From assembly GCA_034359265.1 (NCBI GenBank), contig CP136898.1, positions 44,229,501 to 44,293,500 on the forward strand: a stretch of DNA of 64,000 nt, in the 5' to 3' direction. The notes under the pieces are model-generated. The model worked only from the letters and a program-made list of their open reading frames with translations. It was not told the DNA's origin and made no database searches. The position numbers and the translations under genes are program-made. Below are positions 11,983 to 23,583 of the stretch, piece by piece. This stretch comes from Canna indica. Its lineage: Eukaryota > Streptophyta > Magnoliopsida > Zingiberales > Cannaceae. Numbering within the stretch: position 1 is the stretch's first letter; each line of letters opens with the position of its first letter.

Positions 11983-12855
11983 CAAGACTATGATAGCCTT
12001 CCTCCCTTGATCTTGACCTTCAATGAGCCATCATTGATCATCTCTAAATATTTATTGAATCATTTCTTTGTAAACCCTAGTTTTCATCATCCATTCTTGA
12101 TTGAGCCTTGTTCCTTCATCGATTCATCAATTTGAGGCATCAAGAGGACTATGGAGTTTCTTTCGGAGCTAAGTACTTGTTGTTTGATTTGTTGCTTCAA
12201 TTGTTATTGTATTTTATTATTTATTTTCATTGTATATCAAGTGTGTAAACCTAGGTTGCTAGGTCTGATTGAGTTGGTGGTTGCCTTGGTGTTAAGGCTT
12301 AAATCCACCATTGTAAACTTAGTTTACTAGGATTAGTTGAGTTCTCCATTAGGTTGAGGTGAGAGAGTGCTCTCGGTAGGAAGGCGGGATACTTTCGGGT
12401 GTGGAAGTCCCTTCGGTTTGAGAGCGAAGACTTTTCGGTGTAAAGTCCTCTCTGTAAGCAAAATAATATAATCTAGTAAAGCTAGTTTAGAAATCCTAAG
12501 CGGGGTGCTTAGGTAGTGGAGTAGGCATTGGGGCCGAACCACTATAAATAATTATGTTAGCATTGTTTTCTTTGTGTAAAGTTATTAACTTAAAGTTAAG
12601 AAATATTATATAAGAGGACTTAGCGAAGGCAAAACCCAGAAATGAACAAACAAGCAGAAAACTCAACCAAACCAAACACATTTTCCAGTTTTGATCGATC
12701 GGTCGATCGACCGAATGGTGCCCAAAAGTGGAAGAATGCATTCGATCACTTGGTCGGTCGACCGACGACCGACTGAAAAATGACCGGACGATGGAAATGG
12801 ATATTTTTCTAGCCGTTGAGTTGGCTATTTGAGGCCAACTCTTCATGGTCTAAAC

Positions 12856-14174
12856 GACCAAGGTGAAGAAACATGATTAAGGTAGTCAAGACCCCGCTTA
12901 GCCTAAAGGGTGAGGCACTTGCAAGAGAAGTCGTGGATACCAAACCCCCCGGATAATTTAGGAAGAGTGACCACATCCCAAGACAAATGGTGCATAGCAT
13001 GCTGACCCGAGGGGCCAACCCACAGAAATTTTCTTATAATTTGCTCAATCTTATCAATAAATTTAGAGGAAACCCAAGAGACACTCAAGGAATGCAAAGG
13101 TATCAAGTTTAAAATAGAGTTGATTAGCACAATCTGACCAGCTTGGAAAAGATAGTTGGACTTTCAAGAGGAGAGCTTAGCACAAATTTGATCAATTAGA
13201 AAGTTCTGAGCATCCATAGGTGGGAGCCGAGGGGCTACCATAGTACCAAGGTATTTGAATTGGAAGCTTCCAACCCTCATATTGAGGAAGGAGCAAATCG
13301 AGTTGATATGCTCCCTAGAAGCATTGCATGGAAAATATATTTCAGATTTACTCATGTTGATGGACTGACCAAAGAACTTCTCATAAGTTTCAAAGATTTG
13401 TCTAATGGTATTAAGGCTTCTCCTAGAAGCTCTACAAATTAAAAGTATATCATCAACGAACATAAGGTGGTTGATCTTCACCGAGCTTATAATAGAGAAA
13501 GGTTTGAGGTTACCTATTTCGACAACCTTATCCAGCAAGTAGGACAAAGCTTGAGTAGTTAGCACATAGAGATAACGGGACAGTGGGTCCCCTTGCCTAA
13601 TACCATGATGGGATTTGAAAAAAGGAGATTGCCTATTGTTGACCAAACAAGTGAAACTTGTTATAGACAAGCAAGAGAAGACCCAGTCAATGAAGTTGGG
13701 AGGGAAGTTATAAGCATGAAGCATCGCTATAATAGTCTTCTCAATGTCCAAACATTGAGTGAGAAATTTCCTAAGCCAGGAGAATATTGTCATGTATACT
13801 CCTGTCTTTGATAAAGGCGATTGGACAGGAGAAACAAGAATAGGAACCACAGCCTGAACCCTATTGGCCAGGAGAAGCAAGGATCCTGTAGTTTAGGTTA
13901 CACAAAGCTATTGGCCTATACTCCCTAACAGTGGAGGGATTAGCCTTCTTAGGGATGAAGGTCTGCATGGTCTTATTCCACTCGAAAGGGAGAAGGCCAA
14001 CTCAAAGAAAATGTCTAAACATTTCAAGTAAGAAGGTTTAATAATTCCCCAATAATGCTTACAAAATTCTCTAGAAAAATCATCCAACCCAGGCGATTTA
14101 CCATTAGGCAAAGACCTAACAACCCCCCAGACTTCTTCAGCCGAGAAGGGCTTAATAAGGTCAGTTGCACAATC
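12856..14174 (-). pseudogene. LINE-2 ORF2 reverse transcriptase part
   Basis: From 14174 downward: LIKPFSAEEVWGVVRSLPNG, then SPGLDDFSREFCKHYWG (fingers), RQGDPLSRYL near 13590, and the catalytic FVDD in HLMFVDDILLICRA near 13460. FKYLGTMVAPR follows near 13250 and FLWVGPSGQHAMHHLSW with LSGGFGIHDF near 12930. This is the polymerase domain that copies LINE RNA at the nicked target. The frame breaks near 13890, 13160 and 12900. The left edge reads GLDYLNHVSSPWS and is then interrupted by the LTR remnant. The upstream half continues at 23584 across copia A1. Confidence 0.85.
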
Positions 14175-16556
14175 TGAAAGAAATAGTGCCCTTGAGGAAA
14201 TTACATGTTGATGTGTAGGGAACTATTTTAGGTTAATGAATAATATAAGGCAACTTTTCATCATATGATGCATCTATATTTTGTATATATTAGATTATGA
14301 TGAACCCCATGTACCCGAGCAATTGATTCCAAGGTAATGATGAGATCATGCCAGTGAGACTTAGGAATCCATATGCCCCTGTTCTAAATGTTCCCAATCG
14401 TAGGATCACCAATAAAGGGACTGGTGATTCCGGATAAACTGGTGCACTTGGTACATGCCTTATACGATAAGGGGCAGCTGATCTCACAGTTACCTATAAG
14501 TCGTCATTTAATGTATAAGTGCAGATGCTCATTAGGGAATGAGTTCACTGAATGGACCTACACGAGGAACACAGAATGGAATCCTTACATGAGTGTCGAT
14601 AGGATGTTCCTCGGGTGATAGTAGGCGCAAGCAATCCTTGGACATGAGGTTGTCATGGTTACCTTGTGAGTGTCGACCCATTGCTTTGGACTTATCCTTA
14701 CGTGGCATTTAGTGTCATGTGTCGAATACCTCTGGGCATCGGAAAGCATCCATCGAGGTATGTGAGCAACCAATATGGAATCAGTTACTCCTAGTAAGAG
14801 GAGATAATGTCCTATGTGTTCCTGCAAGTGTCGGCTTAGGAATCTTTGGCCATAGTCGATATGAATGTCGGAAAAATATTTTCTGACATGTCATTATTGA
14901 GACGACGACTTGGCAGGTAGAATACATATGAATCGGTATTATGGTTTGATACTTTTTCTGTACCCTTGTCGTATTCGGGACATTGTAACTGAGGGACTTA
15001 GTTGCACGGTAACAATTCACCGAAGGGCGTTCGATCCCTGTAGATTGAACCTCACACTATTCAGGTAGTCATGACACGTTGCAGGATGTCAATCTTGACT
15101 TGTGAGTGGAGTATCTCACGACCACGCTAAAGCGGTTTTGTCATGGCTCGTAAGATTGGAATAAAAGTCAATCTATCGGATTTGACTGTCCATTATGCAA
15201 AACTCGCTGCTGGCTTAGTGTGGGGCCCAATAGGTCACACACAATAGGCTAATCTCGTAACTGACCTTATGGGATAAAGTCCCAATGTGGCCCTATATGT
15301 CTACTAGTATGGACATGCTGCAACTCGATCATGGATCTCATTTATGGACACGATAGGAAAGTTATTTCCTATAGGAACGACTACGCGAGGAAGGAGTTCC
15401 TCGGTAACCCTAATTTGTAGGGCATCCCTAAATTGTTGAGATTGACACATGATAATATTTCATGTAGTTGATTAAACTTAATTATGAATTAAATGTTTAA
15501 TTAACTATTTGACTGGAAATATATTTAATTATGAATTAAATATAATTTGATTTTAAATCAAATATACATGGTGGAAAAATTAGTTTTCAACTATGAGCCA
15601 AACCGATTAATTGGGAATTAATTTATTTGGATAAGTCCTAATTAATAAGAATTTGATTTATGGAAATAAATCATAAAACTAATAGATATATGATTTATGA
15701 GGACAAATCATAATTCTATTAATTAATAAGAAATTGAATTGTTTAGATAAACATCTTTCCTATTGTTTAGGGAATTAGTTTATTTAGATAATTATCATTC
15801 TTGTTTATAGGATCTTAATTTATGGAGATAAATTAAAGTTTATATTTTATTGGATTTAATTAATTTCAAATTAATTATGAAGCCATTAAAATATAAATTA
15901 TTTTTGAAGGCAAACCCCGGAATTTTGAATTCCGGGAAGAAAGTTATTAGGGGGCCGGGTCTACCTTTGTAGCCCCCCCCCCCCCTCCCTCTAAATTATG
16001 GCCAAATACCCCATGGGAGGGGTTGGTGAATTAGTTCTTCCTCCTCCTCTCCATTGGTGGATGGCCATCTACTTCCTCCTTCCCGGTCTTTTACGAAGCC
16101 AAATTGGAGGTGTCTTCTACTTGGTTGTGCCGCCTACTTCATCCACTTGGAGGATTCCAAAGAAGGACACCGAGGTATTCTTTGATCTACCTCCTCGTTC
16201 CGTTGTTTTCTCATCTTCTCTTTCTCTCATTTTGGAGCCCGGTTCTTGGTGGAAGGGCCGGCCTATCTCTTGAGGTTTCGGGGTTGAGAAAGCATCTCCG
16301 TTGAACCACGACGAGTCCGGTTGTTCGATGCCCCTTTGTTGCGAGGCACCTAGTGTGGACTATCATAAGAGGACGTGCTTGTGTGCGTCTTGATACGGAA
16401 ATATGAGCACCCTATCCAACTACGGTATAAGGTATACCTTCCTCCTTCTACTCGTAGATTAAATTCCTTAAATGTTGCTAAAGTAGATCGTTATTTTGGC
16501 ATGTTTCAAATTTTTTAAATATTATTTCCGCTGTGTTTCTTATTCCCATCCCAACA
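14175..16556 (+). repeat. Copia A1 5' LTR
   Basis: This LTR is 2382 bp, TG...CA, ending CCCAACA next to the primer site. It contains a long AT-rich centre (15430-15910), a C-run near 15977 and a CT-rich section downstream. The same LTR recurs as the solo LTR at 29201-45062, partly at 25416-27014, and inverted at 59072-60188. The open frame at 15998-16273 lies in the transcribed part of the LTR and is not preserved in the sister copies, so it is not called a gene. Confidence 0.88.
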
Positions 16557-16557
16557 G

Positions 16558-16570
16558 TGGTATCGGAGCC
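16558..16570 (+). other. Primer binding site (initiator Met tRNA)
   Basis: TGGTATCGGAGCC starts two bases after the 5' LTR. It matches the complement of the 3' end of plant initiator methionine tRNA (usual form TGGTATCAGAGC) with one change. It primes minus-strand DNA synthesis. Confidence 0.85.
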
Positions 16571-17990
16571 ACCTTTAGCAAAATTTTGGAATTTTTATTT
16601 CAGATTTCGGTCACATTTTCGAACCGTTCACTCCCTAAACGTCATGCTGCCCGGTTTTAGTTTACGGGTATTTTTGAGTCATTTTATTGGCTCCACGGTT
16701 CATATGTTGAATCGATGTGGAAGCCTACTATCCATATTGATTTTGGACAGAATTTAAACTCAAAAATCTCATGGGTTCATGGTTGAACAGCCCCGAGAAC
16801 TGAAAAAAATTCAGCATGTGTTGTTTGGACCATTTTAGGTGGAAACGTTATCGGATTTGCACGATTTTGGATTTTGCTTTTTTACATTCTTTTTCATATA
16901 TGTTGTGATGCAGGAAGGATGATTATAGATGAGCGCTATGTGCATGTGACTATGTGAAAACGTGGTTGTGATGATTGCTTGTAAATTTATGAAATTTCAG
17001 CATTGTAATTTTTAAATAGGGCTTGCGTACCCCTGCCTTCCTCTTGAGAATTCTGATTGTAATTCACTTCTCCCTCTCCTTAAACCTTTCCCCAAAAGTT
17101 TTTTAGGGTCTTCTTCTTTTAGTTTTGTAAAATTGAAAGTTTAGGGGTAGATTTGCAATGAGCACGCTTGCTGCCCCATTTTGGTGCGCGCGTGGAGAGG
17201 AGGTGTTCGGCGCCATGTTGATGACGACTGGAACCCCGAGTAGGCACTGATGGAACCAACAACCTACAAGATGGTTTCGGGCAGCCCCTTGGCGAGACGG
17301 AGCTCCTTAGAAACCCTAGGATGATGGCCTTGGTTCGCCCAATGGCTCAGGTGGAACTCTTAGAACAACCATAATCATCCTTATTTACTTTATGCTTTTA
17401 TTTATTGCTTTTACTTCAATTTTTGATAGCTTAGATAATTATAATTGCATGAAAAAACCCTCCAATAATATTGAGTCCGAATGGCTAATATATTAAGAAT
17501 ATCGGTCACGGCTTCCATCGTTATGAGGGACAAGTGTGTCTATTGTCACAACAGGTTTGTTGTGTACATACAAGGCCTTTTGTGCTAATACACACGTTGC
17601 ACCTCATATGGCACATATCCCTTTTGTGTCTCTGCTACCGGCTTGAACATGACTTTCCTTGTTGAGCTACACTCACGGGTGGTTGTTTTCTCGCTAGGGC
17701 ATACGAATGATGGGTCCGACTCAACTAGGGCTCCTTGGTTTGTTGTGCACACACAAGGCCTTGGTTGTCCTAGAGGCAAAAACATATGGAAGTCATATAG
17801 TGGTGTGATCGGTAAAGAGTTACCTACCCATTGAGTTATTAGGGTTTGTCGTGTTACATGCGAGACCCGAGTAAGAGAAGTGGGGTTCCATTCTTCCCCT
17901 AAGGAAGTCTACCAACGAGGGCTTCCCACTTCCAAACCAAAGGGTATTATGGAACCGCGAAAATTAGTGGAAGACATGATTAATTTAAAA
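16571..17990 (+). other. Untranslated leader of copia A1
   Basis: About 1.4 kb between the primer site and gag with no supported coding frame. The part near 17840-17900, with ATGCGAGACCCGAGTAAGAG, is found inverted at the right edge of the window in copia A3. That confirms it as element leader sequence. Confidence 0.6.
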
Positions 17991-18921
17991 GACCTCATTG
18001 ATCATGCATGTAAAATGGTAGCTTATACTTGTCTTTCCTTTTGCTTGTAGCATATCATCGTAATCATATCAAACACGTTGTCATTACGTAACATTCTTGA
18101 TGCCAATAAACTCACTGCAACAAACTACATCGATTGGTTATGAAATTTGAGGATTGTCCTCACCTAGGAGCGTCTCTCCTATGTCCTTGATGACCGGCCA
18201 CTGGATGTGCCTACCCAAAGAGCTACCGAGGAAGTAAGGGCCACTTACAAGAAGTGGCAAGATGATAGCACTGTTGTTCAGTGCATTATGCTCGCCTCTA
18301 TGTCCGATGTGTTGTAGCGACAACATGAAATGATGGACGCTAGGGCTATACTCTCTCACCTCAAGGAGTTGTTTGGTGAAGAGAGCCAGACTGCTAGGTT
18401 TGATGGCAGGGACCCTTGTTGAAACCCATGTCCTCAAACTAATCGATTTGATCGAGAGGTTAGAGAAATTAGGCCTAAGCATTAATAAGGGGCTAAGTCA
18501 GGACTTAATACTCCAATCCCTCCCAGGGTCATTTTCACAGTTTATAATCAACTACCACATGAACAAGCTGGATGCCTCACTTCCCGAGCTCCTTAATATG
18601 CTGAAGACTACTAAGTCCCACCTTCCAAAGGAAAAGGACAAAGTTGTTAGCTGAAGGCTTCTTTCTTCATGCTCTATTCTCCTCATGACTATTTTGATGA
18701 TAACAAACCTATTTAACAAATGCTTGAAGTATGAAAATTGTAGGATCGATGAAAGATACGTCAAGCCTCGCGTCTTTCGATCAATCTCCAAGATAGACCA
18801 ATGCGTACACCAGAAATGACTTGGACAGCATGAAGAATCCTTTAATGTTAAAGCACGCTGAAGAACAAAGCCGAAAAACAAAGCGCGAAATGAGAAAGCC
18901 AAGATATAATCTTCCAGATCA

Positions 18922-19316
18922 AGTTCGGTCGATCGGTTGGTTGACCGAATGGTGTTGTATTTTGGCAATAGCCAATTCAGTCGACCGAATGATGCCAAAA
19001 AATGGCAGTAGCCATTTGGTCGACCTGTCGGTCGACCGAAGTTGGTGAAGAATTCGCGGAAGGCTACATCGGTCGATCGGTCGGTCGACCGATCGAAGCC
19101 AAAATTTGGCAGAAGGCGTGTCGGTCAATCGATCGATCGGTCAATCGTATTGAAGATTGCAGATCGCATTGTTGGCTTCACTACATCAGTCGACCGATCG
19201 GTCGACCAGATTGCGCATCACTCATCTCGTGGCTCGTTCGGTTGACCCGTCGATCGACCACACAAAGAGATTGAGCAGTGGTCGGTCGGTCGGTCGATCG
19301 ATGATCGATCGAATGG
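18922..19316 (+). repeat. Palindrome array in LTR U3 (longest in the window)
   Basis: About 400 bp rich in GGTCGATCGGTCGACCGA and related palindromes, separated by short unique spacers. It ends about 60 bp before the TATA box at 19377. Overlapping open frames rich in Arg-Ser-Thr-Asp arise from the repeat and are not genes. Confidence 0.85.
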
Positions 19317-19376
19317 TTGTAACGGCTATTTTTCTATCCATTTTCCGCCTGTTGAGATACCGTTTCTTTGAGAGGT

Positions 19377-19384
19377 TATAAATA
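19377..19384 (+). promoter_or_regulatory. LTR TATA box
   Basis: TATAAATA downstream of the palindrome array, at the conserved family position. Confidence 0.65.
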
Positions 19385-20240
19385 TCCCTAGTCTAACTTC
19401 TTTAACCTCTCTTACAAATTTAATTGAGCAATTCAGAAGTGATTTGAGCCTTCAAAGAAATAGATTTGTTGTGCCCTGCTCTTCGTCGACATTATTCCGC
19501 CACATTTTCCTCAACTCTACTGCAACATAAGTTCATATTTCGGCAAGTTGAAGGCTTGAAGGCTTGGGAAAAGAGTGTTGGTTTTTTTCTTTCGATACTT
19601 AAGCTCTTTTTCATTGTATTTGAAGATTTAATTCAAAGTTGTTCTTCACCTGTAATAGCTTGCTAGGTGTGCTAGAGAAACACTTAGGGTTAGACTTTGT
19701 AGATTTGTGTTTTGCCTAGGTGAATAGGTTTGAGGAGTTCTCAAAGAGGTGAGAATTGTGTCCTCGGTTGTATTCAAAGGGAAACACAAGTTCTATAAAG
19801 TAGTTTGTTAGAAATCCTTGGTGTGTTAGCATTGTCAGTTGTTTGTGTTTATTCCTTTATATTTATTGCTTCCACTTGCTATAAATATCGTGCTTAGCCT
19901 AACTAATCAAGAAACGATTAAAATTAAATTTAGGCTAATAAATTAGTAAACACACTATTCACCCCCCCCCCTCTAGTGTGTCATTTCACCCAACAAAAGT
20001 CTTGTTAGTGGGTAGTGCCCTGAAAAAGGTGAAGAAGCGCTCTGTTAAGAACAAAGCGAATAACAAAGCTGTGAAACCTAAGAAGAAAATCAAGAAAATG
20101 GAAAAGACTGCTTCTAAAGGCACCTATTTCCATTGTGGTAAAGATGGCTACTAGAAGCGCAATTGCAAGGAGTACATTGCAGAAGTAAGGCAAAAGATGG
20201 CTTTTGAAACCCCCTCCACGGGTGCGTTTGTTATTGAAAT

Positions 20241-22654
20241 AAATTTATCGTTACATAATTCTACTACATGGGTGTTGGATACCGGTTGTGGTCTCACATT
20301 TGCAACTCGTCATAGGGGTTGAGAATAAGTAGAATGCTGAACAAGGGCGACTACGACCTCGGGGTAGGCAATGGCGCAAGAGTTGCAGCTTTAGCCGTAG
20401 GAACCTATTGATTTTGTCTGCCTTCTAGCAAGACCATTAAATAAAATAATTATTATTACGTCCCAATTTTAATAAAGAATATTATTTCTATTCCCTTGTT
20501 ACTTGAACAAGGTAATGAAATGTCTTTAAAGGGCAATTGTTCCCATATATATCATTCTGATGAGTTATATAGAACTGAACGTATTTCGAATGGTTTAATG
20601 GTCTTAGATGTAACTGATAATATTTTTCATGTTGAAATGCACAAAAGAAAAAGAGATAATTTGAACCTCACCTATCTTTGGCATTTGAGACTCGGTCATA
20701 TTAATGAGAATCGGATCAACAAGTTGTACAAAGACAAGTTATTTGACCCATTCCATTTTGAATCGATGCCAACTTGTGAATCCTGTCTCAAGGGAAAAAT
20801 GACCAAGTTCCCCTTCACTGGTCATAGTGAGAAGGCTGCTGAGTTGTTAGAGTCGGTTCACACAGATGTGTGCGGACCGATGACAACTCAAGCCAGAGGT
20901 GGGTATTCCTACTTCATCACATTTACAAACGATGCATCGAGGTTTGGATTTGTCTACTTATTAAGACATAAGTTCGATACTTTTGAAAGGTTCAAAGAGT
21001 ATATAGGGTTGAGGTTGAGAAACAAATAGGGAAAAGTATAAAAACACTTCAATCAGATCGAGGTGGGGAATAGTTACCCACTGAGTTCCTAAGTTATCTC
21101 AAGGACAATGGGATTGTCTTCGAATGGACCCCTCCAAGCACACCACAACATAATGGAGTGTCTAAAAGGAGGAATCACACATTGCTTGATATAATGCGGT
21201 CCATGCTTTGCTTTAGTGATCTCCAGATTTCTTTTTGGGAATATGCGCTAGAAATCGTTATCTACCTCTTAATAAGGTTCCAAGAAAATCTGTCTCTAGT
21301 ACACCATATGAGATATGGAATGGCAAGAAACCAAGTCTGAGGCATCTAAAGATTTGGGGTTGTCCTGCGTACGTAAAAAAGGAGTCAAATAAACTTTATG
21401 CTAAATCAACCAGGTGCAGATTTGTGCGATACCCTAAAGAGAGTTTAGGGTATTACTTCGACTCACCAACTGAACAAAAGGTGTTTGTCAGTAGGCATGC
21501 CACTTTCTTAGAAAAAGAATTTATCGAGGAAAGTGGGAGTGGAATAAATATTGAACTTGATGAAGATCAACAACCACAAACCGAAATGCAACAACCGGTG
21601 GATAGTCCACAGGTTGAATCAGTCTTAGAAACACTACCTCCCAACACTCTTCTTACATTAGGGAGATTGCGTCGATAACCTGAGAGATTCTTCCTAACCA
21701 TTGAAAATATCCAGGAAGATGTTGATCCGCAATCCTATGATCAAGCAATCAAGGATGTTGATTGCAAACAATGGTAGGAAGCAATGAAATCCAAAATGGA
21801 CTCGATGTTCACCAACCAAGTTTGGACTTTGGTTGACTTACCCGAAGGATTTACTCCTATAGGATGTAAGTGGATCTTTAAGAGAAAGATTGGAGCTAAT
21901 GGCTAGGTAGAGACCTACAAGGCCAGGCTAGTAGCAAAAGGTTTCACTCAAAGGCAATGTGTTGACTATGATGAAACTTTTTCTCCTGTAGTCATGCTCA
22001 AGTCCAATAGGATAATGCTAGCCATTGCTACATATCATGACTACGAGATCTGGTAGATGGATGTCAAGACTGCATTCCTCAATGGTGAACTTGATGAAGA
22101 GGCCTATATGACCCAGCCAGAAGGATTCGTGTCTCCGGTAGGACCAGAGAAGGTATGCAAATTGCAAAGGTCCATTTATGGACTTAAGCAAGCCTCGAGG
22201 AGTAGGAACATCCATTTTGATGAGACAGTTAAAGAGTTTGGCTTTATCAAAAATGTAGATGAACCTTGTGTCTACAAAAAGGTTAGTGGGAGCGTCGTTG
22301 TGTTCATTGTGCTGTATGTAGATGACATACTGCTCATGGGAATGATGTTCCTCTCCTCCAATTAGAGAAAGCATGGTTATCCAAAAACTTCTCCATGAAA
22401 GACTTGGATGAAGCATCATATGTACTCGGCATTAAGATCTATAGGGAGAGGTCTAGAATGATGCTTGGTTTGTCCCAGTCTCGGTATATTGATACTGTGC
22501 TAAAAAGGTTTAGAATGAAAGGCAATAAAAGATGTTACTAGCCTTTGAGTCATATCATCACTCTTTCCAAGAAGATATCTCCTAAGACACCTACGAGAGA
22601 AAAAGGATGAGCAAGATCCCTTATGCTTCGGCAGTAGGATCCATCATGTATGCA
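20241..22654 (+). pseudogene. Copia A1 pol: protease, integrase, reverse transcriptase, decayed
   Basis: Pol cuts the polyprotein, makes cDNA and inserts it. In order: protease motif LDTGC (near 20275); pre-integrase WHLRLGHINENRI with CESCLKGK (20680-20800); integrase core with HTDVCGP (first Asp, near 20860) and SDRGGE (second Asp, near 21055). NGVSKRRN follows near 21147, where the third catalytic residue Glu is Lys. The target-domain motif IWGCPAYVKK is near 21350. The reverse transcriptase has FSPVV, MDVKTAFLNGELDE (22057), IYGLKQASRS and catalytic YVDD (near 22316). RNase H is lost at about 22654, where YASAVGSIMYA joins the 3' LTR. There are many stops and shifts. Confidence 0.88.
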
Positions 22655-23578
22655 TTAATTATGAATTAAATATAATTTGATTTTGAATTAAATATACATG
22701 GTGGGAAAATTAGTTTTCAACCATAATCCAAACCGATTAATTGGGAATTAATTTATTTGGATAAATCCTAATTAATAAGAATTTGATTTATGGAGATAAA
22801 TTATAAAATTAATAGATATATGATTTATGAGGATAAATTATAATTCTATTAATTAATAAGAAATTGAATTATTTAGATAAACCTCTTTCCTATTGTTTAG
22901 GGAATTGGTTTATTTAGATAAATATCATTCTTGTTTATAGACTCTTAATTTATCGAGATAAATTAAAATTTATATTTTTATTAGATTTAATTAATTTCAA
23001 ATTAATTATGAAGCCATTAAAATATAAATTATTTTTGGAGGCAAATCTCGAAATTTTGAATTCCATGGAGAGAGTTATTAGGGGGTGAGGTCTACCTTTA
23101 TTGCCCCCCCCCTCTCTATAAATTCTGGTTGAACACCCCATGGGAGGGGTTGGTGAATTAGTTCTTCCTCCTCCTCTCCATTGGTGGTTGGCCATCTACT
23201 TCCTCCTTCTCGATCTTTTATGAAGCCAAATTAGAGGTGTCTTCTACTTGGGTGTGCCGTCTACTTTATCCACTTGGAGGATTTCGAAGAAGGACAGCGA
23301 GATATTCTTTGATCTACCTCCTCGTTTCGTTGTTTTCTCATCTCCTCTTTCTCTCGTTTTGGAGCATGTTTCTTGGTGGAAGGGCCAACCTAGCTCTTAA
23401 GGTTTCGGGGTTTGAGAAAGTGTCTCCGTTGAGCCACAACGAGTCCGGTTGTTCGCTGCCCCTTTGTTGCAAGGCGCCTGGTGTGGACTACCATTGGAGG
23501 ACGTGCATGTTTGCATCTTGATACCTTCCCCCATCTACTCATAGATTGAATTTCTTAATTCTTATTTCCATCCCAACA
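22655..23578 (+). repeat. Copia A1 3' LTR, 5'-truncated
   Basis: This corresponds to the last 1.0 kb of the 5' LTR (from about 15523 on), joined directly to the polymerase gene. A TATA-like CTCTATAAAT lies at 23114-23123, where the 5' LTR has CTCTAAATTA. It ends CCCAACA at 23578, followed by the CAATC duplication. Confidence 0.85.
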
Positions 23579-23583
23579 CAATC

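Larger units (their letters stand above)
11109..12855 (+). mobile_element. SIRE-like LTR remnant with internal duplicated segment
   Basis: It starts TGTTGGCCTAAGG at 11109 and follows the family LTR through the palindrome array (11811-11905), TATA box (11975) and the usual second half to about 12574. The sequence then jumps back: 12575-12851 repeats 11695-11972 (same palindromes, same GGCTATTTGAGGCCAACTC), and the copy stops just before its TATA box, where LINE-2 coding sequence resumes. The normal LTR 3' end is missing, so no target duplication can be checked. The simplest reading is two LTRs of one element fused by deletion of the internal region and both inner ends. Confidence 0.75.
18645..19995 (+). 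mobile_element. Solo LTR, SIRE-like copia, inside copia A1 gag
   Basis: It is 1351 bp, starting TGTTAGCTGAAGG and ending CACCCAACA. It is flanked by a perfect 5-bp duplication, AAAGT, at 18640-18644 and 19996-20000. It has the family hallmarks: GATGATAACAAA near the start, the palindrome array (18922-19316), TATA box 19377, and a C-run with CTCTAGTG before the end. There is no internal region. It is younger than copia A1, whose gag it splits. Confidence 0.9.
18060..20240 (+). pseudogene. Copia A1 gag and protease start, interrupted by a solo LTR
   Basis: Gag forms the virus-like particle. The N-terminal part (about 18090-18640) shows YIDWL, SYVLDDRPLDVP, RATYKKWQDDSTTVQCIMLASM and KLIDLIERLEKLG, typical of copia gag. 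At 18645 a solo LTR interrupts it; gag resumes at 20001. A zinc knuckle near 20120 reads FHCGKDGY-KRNC with the first Cys lost and a stop in the motif. The protease motif LDTGC follows just after this block, near 20275. Stops near 18141, 18315 and 18420 and the interruption make it non-functional. Confidence 0.8.
14175..23578 (+). mobile_element. Copia retrotransposon A1, with internal and 3' LTR deletion
   Basis: The element begins TGAAAGAAATAGTGCCC at 14175 and ends CCATCCCAACA at 23578. It is flanked by a perfect 5-bp duplication, CAATC, at 14170-14174 and 23579-23583, and sits in the LINE-2 reverse transcriptase gene. The order is 5' LTR (14175-16556), primer site (16558), gag, protease, integrase, reverse transcriptase, 3' LTR remnant (about 22655-23578), which is the Ty1/copia order with integrase before reverse transcriptase. 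RNase H and the first 1.3 kb of the 3' LTR are deleted. A solo LTR (18645-19995) interrupts gag. All reading frames are broken. Confidence 0.92.

Noticed and set aside
15998..16304. Proline/leucine-rich open frames after the C-run in the copia LTR
   Set aside because: They lie in the transcribed LTR region. The equivalents at 23237 and 44599 are shifted and altered, so there is no sign of protein conservation.
18821..19381. Open frames rich in RSTDRS/SVDRSVD on both strands
   Set aside because: They are translations of the GATCGATCGGTCGACC palindromes in the LTR. The same pattern appears in every sister LTR in different frames.
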